64,000 nt of DNA from Membranipora membranacea. Lineage: Eukaryota; Bryozoa; Gymnolaemata; Cheilostomatida; Membraniporidae. The DNA lies in NCBI GenBank assembly GCA_914767715.1, contig OU612075.1:10104001-10168000 (forward strand), in the 5' to 3' direction. This document shows, piece by piece, positions 36,965 through 47,557 of the stretch. The notes beneath the pieces are model-generated. The model saw only the letters and a program-made list of their open reading frames with translations, was not told the origin of the DNA and made no database searches. Each line of letters starts with the position of its first letter. Within the stretch, counting starts at the first letter, position 1. Position numbers and translations under genes: made by a program.

Positions 36965-39900
36965 TCAGTTTGTAAAGAGTTGACAAGGTGCTCCTGTAGC
37001 CTCTGTTCTTCTAAAACAGGAGCACTGGTAACGCAAACAAGCACTTGCGCAGTGTGCTCTAGATTCAATGTCGGGTTGGGCAGCCATTAAGTTCATTCCC
37101 TGACAGCCGTCATTGTGTAATTTTGCTCTCATCCAAGTTATGCTTGAAGAGGTGATGTGATATGCAGCTCCTGTAAATTTAATTAATGAATAAAAAAATA
37201 TATTATTTGAAAGTAATATTTTGGAGGTAATGTGGGCAGGGAATCGTATCAAAAGCTCCAAATCATGAGTTACGAACAAAACTACCATTTATATCAACAT
37301 CATTTTATCATTCCTTTTACAGGGCTAACATGGGCAGGCTGTTTAGGCTGTTCTGAGTGGGTGTCCACCTCCACACCCTACCCAAACAGCCTGGCAAGGT
37401 TAAAGTATGGCGCTGCCAAAAGCCGCAAATTAAAGTAAATTATCCTATAATTAGTATAGGAGTATTTATGATGCTAAAAACTACTTATATACCATCTGTG
37501 CTGACCTGTGTTGGTTAAGGTGATAGTTGATGGAATGGACTCAGTTGTTGGTTGCGTACTGGCTGCTATAGTTGTTGGTGGCGTAGTGGGTGGCACAGTC
37601 GTTTGTGGTGTAGTGGGTGCCACAGTCGTTGGTGGCGTAGTGGGTGCCACAGTCGTTGGGGGAGGAGTGGATGGGACAGTAGTTGGTGGTGGAGTGGATG
37701 CCACAGTTGTACTCGTAGTTGGATTTGCAGTGACTGGCGAGCAACCGGAAGAGTCATATCCACAGGTCTGATATACCACATTAAAATATGTATTAGCTGC
37801 ACAGGACATAGACACTGGGCTCCCGTGAACACATTGATAATATCTTGTACAATCAGCTGGATCAGTCAGAAGCCCAGATTGACCAACACAGCTAACATTA
37901 CCTGTAAGTAGATAATAATAATACAAATAGTAATATACACTTTATTGCCATTGAGTGACCCTTTTTGGGCCAATGAGAATATGCTTACATTAAGATCAAC
38001 TCATCTATTTAGCTATTGTAATGTATGAAGAAACAGATAACGTCCTATGACTCTATGAGGAAACCAGGGATAATGTCTTTGTCAGAAAGTCTGGACAGCT
38101 TGATATTTTGCATCCCAGAAGACGTCTTGCAGGCAAAAAATTTGATCAGAGCAAAACTTAATACCCCGTGTTTCACTCATGGTAAACTTGCCCGTTACTT
38201 TATATATAAATATGCATGTTATTTTTTCGATTAATTCACTTGGACATATGGGACCATGCATATGTACTTTGATGTGGATTTTCTGTTGACTAGATAAATT
38301 GGAGACGTTTTGGCCAAAAAAATTAATTTCACATTTAATCCCATGATTGAGAGTCAGGAAATTAAATTTAATTTAGTGTATACTTCCTTCCTGTAACTGG
38401 GAGTACTAATTATAGAGACATAATATTTGTTGCACAACTCTGTGTAATGATTTACGAACATAGAAAAATGAACCTAGAATATCTTTAAAAGCCTTGTTCA
38501 TTATCGTACTGTTATAGAGGCAATATTTTATCCCGCTGGTCCTTGTTCATTTTCCAATCATTTCGACTATTCTAGTCCAGATTTATAATAAATATATTAG
38601 GTTTGTAAGCCCAACTACGCAAGGCTGGTCTTGCTTTGTCGATTGAGCAACATGCTAATATTTGCTATGTCAGCATTCATTTGCCAGCTACAATGTTATA
38701 TCCTTATATCATATTGCCCACTATAGCCTGGCTATTGTGGTAAGTATAAACTGTACTTCATATGATGTTCAGCACAAGAACCATGTTAAAAAGTGCAGAA
38801 GAAGTGGCTATAAAATTGGCTAGCTGCATCCTTTCCTTGTTTATCAATACTTAGTGCTTAGGCACTTACAAGGTCTGCACCCAACAACCATTATTTAAAA
38901 TTGACTGTCGACTGTAATTTTATACTTCAAAATAGCATGCAGCATGAGTATAAATAGGTATTAATGTAATATATAATACATATAATATAATATAATGATA
39001 TGTAAATATATATGTCTATATATAGTAATTATTCCACGTGTAAATGTTGAATTTTGTAGCCTTAGTGCCAAGGAGTGGATCCAGAGCTAGTGTCTATTAC
39101 ACCAATCCAGGAGCAACAAGTCTGGTATCCAGGCCTAGCGCCTTTTCATATTACAAGGCTATCGTAATGCATATTGCTCATTTGTATTTCAAATCGCCGA
39201 CTTCCTGGATTCTGACACTGCTATGAGTATTTAATTTCCAGCATTTGTTTACAAGGAAATACTCAGCAGGAATAGTATCGTTGTGCTTATTAATTTTCAT
39301 TTATTTAGCTATTTTACCGCTAGACAGACAGCCTGCGAGCCTAGTACACTTGTACCAAGGTTTGGCTCGGTCAAAGGTGTGATGGTGTCAATCAATTGAT
39401 CACTTATCTATTTTTATTTAAATATAAACTTTAAAATTTTTCAAGTACATTGATTATCAGATTGTCAGGCTAGATTTGGCTATCTGAACACTTTTAACAA
39501 ATAATTCAAAAATGAATCTTTTCCAGTAGTGGGTTTTTTCCATGATAAGCGATACTCGCTGTTCTCCCATTGTCGGCAGTAAGGACCAATTTTAAGGGTT
39601 TAGGAGTATCACTGTCTAGCCAAAAAAACCCATGAATACCCTAAAATATAGACGTCAATTAGAGATGGATTTAGCTAGTTGGGGTGACTGAATGCTAGCT
39701 AGCTTTGAAAAAAACTATTTCAAGACTGATGAATTGACAAACTTTTCCTCCTTCGAATACTTTACTTTTCTAGGGGACAGTGAACATATAATAGTATATT
39801 AATATGTTTTATTTGATGATGTTGTGCTTCACTAGTGAAGAAATAACCTGACGCTTTTTATCAACCCAAGATTGAGTTCATCATATTATTATTTGGTTTT

Positions 39901-41503
39901 ATAATAATAAGTGACAAGTCAAAAGGGATTTTTTGCGTTTTTTATGATAGTTTGATTTTTGCAATTTCTTTCAATGATTCGGATATAGATCAAGGCGGTC
40001 CAGTAAGAAAACCTCTTATGATATTGTATCCCTGCGTCCACACAACATAATCAATTTAATGGAGTATCATATGGTAAAAAGTTGGATTAATCGGATGTTG
40101 TGTTGTTGACGGATATTCAAAAACAAAAAAGTGCATCGTCACTCCAGCTATAGGCTATGAGCCAAGGCAATTTATCTTGCAGTTTGGTAGCCATTGTCAT
40201 TCTTTGGCAAAATGAATAGCTCTTAGGGTAAAGTGATACAATAGTTCTAAGTTCATATAGCGTATAAAGCAAACATTAACTCCTTCTAGTATCATCAAAA
40301 AGGTGCGTAATGCGGAAAAAAATTTTTGGTCATTGATGGAGTCAATACAAAACCACCATAAAAAATCAGATCGATACGAACATTGAAAATCAGTTTTCAA
40401 GACGACTTCAAAATTGAAAAAGTAGGGTCCTTTCAACGATAGTTATATATAGGTGATATAAGGGGGTATTTCAACCGTTGTTGGCCACATCTCGGTTATT
40501 TATTATAGCAGACCCATGTAAACTTGTAGATCCACTAATTATGACATGCTCTTTCACATTTCGGATGTTTTGAAATCATAGCATCATTTTTCATCACTTT
40601 CCTTTTTAATTTAAATTTAAAAGTCGAATTTCTTATAGAAGTGGGAGGCAAATCCATCCTAACACAACAGATTTGAATTCAGCAGGTCAGAATAAGTCTA
40701 GTACCATCTAAGAATTTGAAAAGACGAGCAATGGCTAAGACAGTTAAAAACTAGCAACTTACGCAAGAGTACAAAACATGTATTCACAATCTTTATACAC
40801 TCTTTGTTGAAAAAATAAAGTTTTTGGTACCAAAAAAAAGATTTTTTCTGCCCTTATAACATTCTCCTTGTCTTGGCAAACAGGCTCAAGACATGACAAA
40901 TAACCAGGTCAACTAGAATGATAAGTTGCCAACTAAGGAAAACTTATTGGTAAGGAAAATTTAGAACTATTGTTAAAAGCCAATGATAGGCTTTATATTG
41001 TTCGCATCTTTCCTTTGATCAGAAATCTGGTCTGGTTACAAATGCGTGAAGCGCCCCATATTTTTTCCCCATAATCTGTTACATTGTAAGAATAAAAAAA
41101 GAAAGTTCAACAAATTTTAAGTCTGGTTTCTCATCACAACATCGGATTACTCTGTACCATAACTAATCGTGAAGACGAGTCTTCTAGTCGAGTCTTCTAG
41201 TCGGGCAGTCTCTTTCTTTTAATAGTTTTATATACCTTCAATACAGTTCTACTTATTTTAGTTATTAAAGTAAGCAATTAACTTATTATATAAAAAAATC
41301 TTACAAATGCATAAAAAATGTACAATGGCCACACAGGGTGCAGCCGCACTGACCACTGAAACTCGCCACTGGTCTTGATTTAAAAAAAAATATAAAAATA
41401 TCTGGTGTAGGCTTAAAAACACTCATAAAGGATTTGTAACCAACTTACCATTTACAAATGCCTCCCATGCTGCAGTAATCCATATAACTAAATAAAGATA
41501 CAT
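36965..41503 (-). CDS. Secreted chitin-binding, Thr/Pro-rich, PAN-like protein, 218 aa
   Basis: Exons (minus, 5' to 3'): 41449-41503, 37506-37901, 36965-37170; phases 1 and 1 agree, 657 nt. The first exon gives a signal peptide (MYLYLVIWITAAWEAFVNG). Exon 2 opens with a type-2 chitin-binding (peritrophin-A/CBM14) domain with its six cysteines: VSCVGQ, DPADCTRYYQCVHG, SMSCAAN and YQTCGYDSSGC. Then about 70 residues of TTPPTTVAPTT-type repeats follow, a likely O-glycosylated mucin stretch. The last exon has six cysteines in a PAN/apple-like pattern (CASACLRYQCSC, then APCQLF). Such a protein would sit in mucus, cuticle or extracellular matrix and bind chitin or other glycans. The first exon was found only by signal sequence and phase, so it is less certain than the other two. 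Confidence 0.78.
37323..37402. repeat. Small foldback repeat, AGCCTGGGCAG family, copy 3
   Basis: GGGCAGGCTGTTTAGGCTG and CCCAAACAGCCTGGCAAGG flank a GTGGGTGTCCACCTCCACAC centre, in the last intron of the chitin-binding gene. Confidence 0.7.
37907..41448 (-). other. Intron 1 of the chitin-binding gene
   Basis: This 3.5-kb intron is AT-rich. It contains one copy of a dispersed repeat (about 39,680-39,775) and a short GAGTCTTCTAGTC tandem (about 41,173-41,200). No other gene was recognised. Confidence 0.5.
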
Positions 41504-43861
41504 TTCCTATCTTTTATTAATTGAATTTAATTGTCACTTTTTGGTATCAATATTTTTCACATTTTATTTACTGTCAGCAGCTGCATACCTTTCTATATTA
41601 TTGACTGTCTGGGATTTAGTTGTGTTATCTAGGTGTATATATACTCACTTATCAGCCAAATCAATAAATATTATGATTGAACCTTTCACCCTTCAGGAAG
41701 TCTAACACTTGATCATATTTACATATGATGTGTAAACCAGTAAGCGCAGTTTGAACCGGATTGGATGTCACTCTCATGCAGTAAACTTCCAATAGTCATC
41801 TAAGCACTTAAATTAACACTTAGACTAGGGAGATATATATTTACTAAAACCGGACTTACAATGATTTGATGTGCAACACTTTTTCCAAGTTACAACAGTT
41901 TTCCCAGAACATTCAACTTTTTGTCATTAACGAGATGTGCAATTTTTATTTTTGCTAGTGTAAGTCACTCAGCCAAAGTTTTAAAAAAAATTGTTTTGCT
42001 TGCTCTGGCACATTTGGAAGAACATTCATTTTAATGTTATGTTATGCAGAGGCGTTGACTCCTGAAAATTGTAGTAGTGTGTGCCAGGTTTGACACAGAA
42101 ATGAGTGGTGAGCATGGACCTCTTTGGAATAGTCCTTGCTTTCCAGAGAGTCAAACTCATTTCAGTGCAACCTGCGTGTCAGTCTAGGCAGGGCATCTAT
42201 ACAACTTTCAGCCCTCAAATGCTGTTTCTACAAATTCTTGCACCAATCTTTTGAGAAACATATTATTTGAAGACGCAACAATGAGGAGGCTCAAGTTATG
42301 AAGACATCAAATATTGGGTATCCGTTTGTATAAATGTTTTACATTAGCTTCAAAGGTCCATGAGTGTCTTCCTTGACGACAAAAACTGCCATATTGGAAT
42401 TAATCTTTGACAGGAGGCCAAAAATGTGTCCATTATGTCTCTTCAAATGGCAAAGTTTTATTATGGAGAATAAAATCATGTGGATAGGATGCAGTGCACA
42501 AAGTGCGAAACCTATCCAAGTAATTTTTATTTCGTAAAACAACCGAGAATATTGTCTATGAGAGATGTGCTGAATATGGTCGGTCCACCCAAAAGTATCG
42601 CTTGAGAGAAATCCCAATAGTTTACTCTTTAGTGAATTTAGTGAGCTTTTCTAATAATTTCGATAAAATTGGAATCCAGGATCCAAAATGGTCTTGTGCG
42701 CGCAAGAAACTCCATTCCGTCCATAACAGGGAAGCAGAAGCCCTCTCCTGACTGAACTACCTGTCTCAGAGTCCTTATCTCTTTATGTGCAATACTGTGT
42801 TTATGCTAGGATCTCACGATTTTTGGCAGAGCTTGTTCCTCGGTTACAAACACGAGGTCCGGAGGAGAGGTTTTTAAGAGTGTCTCTGAAACTCTATGTC
42901 CAGGAGTGTAGCCTGGCCTATCCAAATTTATCAGGCCCTAGGTGGTGCTTTATTTATTTGTCCTTTGCTGCATCCGATGGCCCCTCTCTTACTGTCTTCT
43001 CTTCGATTTACCCAAATGTTATCAATCTCTTTTAGGAATGCTTCTTACTGCCTGAAGAGGGTAATAACAGAAATTTTTTGTTCAAAAAAACAAAGAAAAA
43101 AATGGGAGCTGCTGTTATTGTTATAGTTTTTAGCATGATAGTTTCATGGCTTACTGATGAACACCTAGTAAGCCAATAATTATATTTGAAATCTTTTTGA
43201 GTGCTAAAGCCAAGAGATACTCCTTGCTGTGGCCCTGAAGCTATGCTGCGATTTTGTACTCGGTTTCCAAGTCGCAAAGATGATGGTTCCCAATTCTTTT
43301 GTATGTCTTATTTTGTAATTTCGGTTTGTAAAATTGTGGTTTTCAGCCAAATCAAAATGTTACAAAGTGAATGGGATAAAACCACATTGGTTATCTCAAT
43401 ATGACACTTAGAACCTATGCTGTGCTCGATTTCAAACAGATACAGTCGTTTCAGGTAGAGCATCCAACATCAGTTTCTACTGCGCTACATCAGTACAGAG
43501 TCGGCAGGCATGCTGGATGAAAACCCACACTTGGGTTCTCAAAGGGAAACACAGCCACAACAAGTATGAGGTTGATTAACATTTTTGTCTTTCCTCATAT
43601 CAGGATGCACGTCTATTGGTCAATTTTTCAAAAGATCAAAAACATTGAGCCCCACCTCTAAATATTACTAACTAGAATGGTTTGAGCATATATTGCTGAA
43701 ACGAGTTGTACTTGGTTGATAAAATGGTCTTCCCAGTCCATGAAAACCTTGAGACAACCAAACAATGTAGACACAGCAAGTAAATTCCCCAACAACCAGT
43801 ACTAAAAATAAATTAACAAGCCTGCCGGTTGTAACCCAGGGTTTGGTTCTTCTTTGTGAAA
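41504..43861. other. Intergenic region, possible retroelement scrap
   Basis: Mostly featureless. A minus frame at 42,339-42,620 reads KLLGFLSSDTFGWTDHIQHI near its start. That resembles the C-terminal thumb side of some non-LTR reverse transcriptases, but the rest has decayed, so this is a weak call. Confidence 0.3.
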
Positions 43862-44514
43862 ATGACCGATCAGGCTCAACCAGCAGTGAAAAAAAGTTTT
43901 GATAATATCAATGATTTGCTTTCATTTTTGTCAGAGCATGAGGTGGAGCAGTGCACCAAGGAGTTAAAGCGAATCAAGTTTGTTTGCATCAGATCCTTCC
44001 AGGACTACACAAAGACGCTGCAGGAGCCAAACATTGGTAAGAAAAATGGGTATTTTGTTATTTCCAGTGTTCATGTATTGTTAATTATCACTGTACGGGT
44101 TATGAATTATGATGTCAAGCAGGAGCTATCATGGCAAAAAAATGCTCTCTTGTTCTTCATAATAACCGAAGCATTTTTTTTTCAACAATAAACTTGAGAG
44201 TACTTTATGTACGGTGGCATGGTTAATTTTTTTGCACTTTGTAAATGAAATGTTTCAGCGACACACAAAGGTATCATTAATGTTTTGTGAGCGAGTTTGT
44301 GAGATACTCACTCCATACGCTCTAATAAACATTTTTTATTGTAGATCCATTGGACTTTCTCAAATGGGGAGAAGAAGAAAAAACGAAAAGAAGGCTATGC
44401 ACCATTATTGACGAAGTGCCATGCTGACCAGTGTTTGATAAAGCCTATCTAAAATGCCAGCATGGCAGGGACCATCATCAGATGACCAAGAAAAAGGCAG
44501 CAGTGCAAAAACAG
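43862..44514 (+). pseudogene. Two-exon coding segment interrupted by in-frame TGA
   Basis: Exon 1 (43,862-44,036) starts MTDQAQPAVKKSFDNIND and splices in phase 1 to 44,345 onward, giving EPNIDPLDFLKWGEEEKT and DEVPC. A TGA follows at 44,425-44,427. The same frame then stays open for 29 codons (PVFDKAYLKCQHGRDHHQMT, then KKKAAVQKQ) to a possible weak donor at 44,514. Stopping at the TGA gives an 85-aa protein. The Cys/His-rich continuation looks like protein-coding sequence, perhaps of a transposase-derived zinc-binding protein, so a decayed gene is the simplest view. I do not recognise the family. Confidence 0.4.
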
Positions 44515-44639
44515 GTTGGCATTCATATAACATAACTTTTTGAGAATTATAAAAGTTGTTTTCAGGGCGTAGTTAGAGTTATATGGCTATAGGTCTCAAG
44601 TCTTTCTGTAGCCTTTATCATGATTTTGTGTAGGAGAGG

Positions 44640-44770
44640 TATACACCCGAGGGTGCTGGGGGCTGGAACAATCAACAATGAAAGCTCCCGCAGTGGGGCT
44701 CGAACCCACAACTCCTGCGGCACTAATCGCCTGGCATCTTCCTTTAGATAATCTACTGTTCGACTGTGGT
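44640..44770 (-). mobile_element. tRNA-derived SINE-like fragment
   Basis: On the minus strand a perfect T arm (GTGGG, TTCGAGC, CCCAC) is followed by TGCGGGAGC; an anticodon-like arm GGC-GATTAGT-GCC precedes it. The D arm and acceptor stem are not intact, so this is a SINE or tRNA relic. Confidence 0.45.
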
Positions 44771-45944
44771 TTATTTCACTTGCTCATGGATAATCATTCT
44801 TTGACATTTGAAGAACTAGAAACACACCAGCTCTCAGCGTCAATCATCAATATTTTCACTTGTAAATGTAAAATACCAGAGTTGTAACTCGCAGATAGGT
44901 GACATTCACTTGCATTGTTTAAGATTTAAGTATGTCTCCGCTTTCAGGTCATGCCTCGCCAAATTTTTTTTTGGGGTTTCTCAATCCACATGATCAAAGA
45001 AGTCTAAACCCAAAATTTGACGACGTTACGCCAAGACATGTCAAAACCTATTGTCACTATCGTCCAATTTAAAAGACATTGCAAGTTCTTGGAGCAAAAA
45101 ATGCAGTTAATACATAAAGACTACCCTTATATCATGCAGCCATATCAACAATAATGTTCAATGTTTGATTTGACTTGAAAAAAAACGGCATTCAAATTCA
45201 CTGACTGATAGCTATGCAATAAGTGCTGACAATGCTATAAAGGAAGTGAGCTGTGTCAATTGTTGTCCAAGGTGGACAAATGTGATTACCCTAGTGCCCT
45301 CACTAGCCCAGTGCTGACCAGTATTGATGAAAAAAAATTGATGTGCCACTTGGAAATTTTGAATTATCTTACTCCTAAACTAGTCAAAATTTTGACTAAA
45401 ATCCCCCTTTGCTGTACAAAACGAGAAGGATAAATATGTGAAAACAGTACTGAGACTGAAATATTTTTTCTGCAAGGGGCATCATCCAAAGCCTTGATGA
45501 GGGCACTAGTATAAGGGGACTTAGTATCGTTTGTTTTTCATTTTAGCGCACTGATGCTAAAATATAAAAAACAACTTGTTTTTCGTTTATTGTTCCAAAA
45601 CAACAAATCAAAATATGAAAATCGAGTCAGTTTTTGTTTTTTGATTTTCTTATTGATGAAAACCGAAATATTGATATGAATCCTATTTTCATATTTCAAC
45701 TTTGAATCACAGTTACAAAAATCAAACATTGCAAAAGTAGCCTTAGTTGTTATCTTTCTCATGGGGGTTTACTGGGGTTTTCATTTCTTGCCGCTACCGG
45801 ATGCTGCCACCAAAAATGGGATGTCTGCCTGAGGTTGGTACGCTGAGATAATTTGTCAAGTCAAGTCAGCTGCTATGATATGGAGTGCCGTTGGTAAAAG
45901 TATTCTATGTCAGAAATGCGCTTGCATGTTTATAGTGTCAGTTT

Positions 45945-46085
45945 TAATGTGTGATGTGTCAGTTTGTGTGTTTAATATGTCAGTTTGTGTGTTTGCTATG
46001 TCATTTTGTATGTGTAGTATGTCATTTTGCATGCTTATTATGTCATTTTTCATGTGTGATATGTCAGTTTGTGTGTTTAATGTCA
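45945..46085. repeat. Irregular tandem repeat, ATGTCAGTTTGTGTGTTTA type
   Basis: Units of about 20 to 21 bp alternate between TGTCAGTTTGTGTGTTTAA and TGTCATTTTGTATGTGTAG forms. Confidence 0.75.
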
Positions 46086-46437
46086 GGGTGACAATTTTTA
46101 AAGCATGCACCAGTACTATAAACAAATTGATATATTATGTCAGGGTGACAGTTTTTAAAGCATGCACCAGTACTATAAACAAATTGATATATTTCCTGAG
46201 ATTCGTTATCAGACAGGATAAATACCAGACAGAATTACTGTACCGAAGGAATGGCAAAAAAAAACCAACAATAACAATTTTCTGCGGTGATAGCTCATCC
46301 AGAGAGAATGTTTTCAACACCATCTCCGAGGGTAGTCGCTACCATGATAAACCGACAATAACAATTTTCTGCGGTGATAGCTCAACCAGAGAAAATGTTT
46401 GCATCACCATCTTTGAGGGTAGTCGCTAGCATGATAA
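46082..46437. repeat. Two successive tandem duplications (about 55 bp and 88 bp)
   Basis: GTCAGGGTGACAATTTTTAA plus the following 35 bases is repeated at about 46,137. A separate 88-bp unit with TTTTCTGCGGTGATAGCTCA is repeated at about 46,263 and 46,351. Confidence 0.85.
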
Positions 46438-47557
46438 AAGCATATGCGGAGATCTTAGTATTACTAAAGGAAAAAGGACAAACAAACAAAGCAAGTTTTG
46501 CACAACAGGTTGAGAGACAAAATAAAACAGTGGGTAGGAAGACGTAGGATTTCCAGCCCATAATTCAATGCCGCCATAGCCTCAATCCCTTTCTGTAAGC
46601 CGACCACTACCAGTTCAACCATATAGATAGTTACCTGCGTATAAACTGAGGCATTTATTACGTCAACATTAAAAAACAAACTAACATAAGTCAAAACAAA
46701 TGCATGTACAAGAGAAAAGTAAGAAATTAAGTGCTAAGTAGTTTCATGACCACAACATGCCATATAATTCTCCATAGGTGAACCAGAGACTAACAATAAT
46801 GATGTATCTACATGGTGTACCGACAGGTACCTAGGTGATTTGGAAGGGAATCACCATAGTAGACAATGGTAACTGAATGCTCTATACAAAACATGAAAAA
46901 CCTGAAGCACACATGAACATGAACACATGGTACAAAGATACATTATGTACAAGTATATACAATACATAGATACACATCATTGATACTTTTATGACGCAAT
47001 GCTCTTTCCTCAAAACCTGAATTTTTCTTTGGAAGTGTAGATAGAAGAGTAGATGTATAATTTAGAAGTGTGTCTTGTCCATATATTGTTTGTTATCATA
47101 ATAATCATACATAAATGAAAAAAGGTTGATATTTATTGTGTAATTAAGTGTATAGTATAATATACTAAATACCAAGCACAAATCATTTTAAATCATAAGA
47201 TTTATGGTACTTTTTTTCTCCAGTTAGATTATTTTCCTTTTGTTTATCCTTATTATACATAATGCAGTTCTTGATAATAATGCCAACAAAATTTCAAAAT
47301 AAGATACAGTAGACCTTCTATAATAATATCAACAACAAAAACTAAGCAGTGTGAAATGACAATTATCACCAACACCCCATTTGTACCATCACCGACAGAC
47401 CGTCAGCGCATAGCAGCTGATGTATCAAATAAAAATGAAATAGCATAATAATATTTTAATTTAACAATTTACTTTAATAATTTGTTTAATTTTTTTAGTT
47501 ATTTTTATGCAATTACAAAGCGTCACTACCTAAACACAATGGAATTGATTAGCATAT

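Larger units (their letters stand above)
44771..47557. other. Intergenic region, repeat-rich
   Basis: It contains a TGTCAGTTTGTGTGTTTAAT-type array (about 45,945-46,085) and two tandem duplications (46,082-46,437). No supported gene; the long frame at 45,875-46,429 follows the repeats. Confidence 0.5.

Noticed and set aside
37508-37911. Plus frames rich in GTVVGGVV or WWRSGCHSR repeats
   Set aside because: They are antisense shadows of the Thr/Pro-rich coding exon.
44640-44770. Suppressor tRNA gene
   Set aside because: D arm and acceptor stem are absent; better explained as a SINE relic.
45875-46429. 184-codon plus frame with MSVCVFNMSVCVF repeats
   Set aside because: Its composition follows tandem repeats; no domain or splice context.
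46464-46694. Minus frame with MVELVVVGLQKGIEAMAALN as a gene
   Set aside because: No splice sites, start context or family similarity could be supported.
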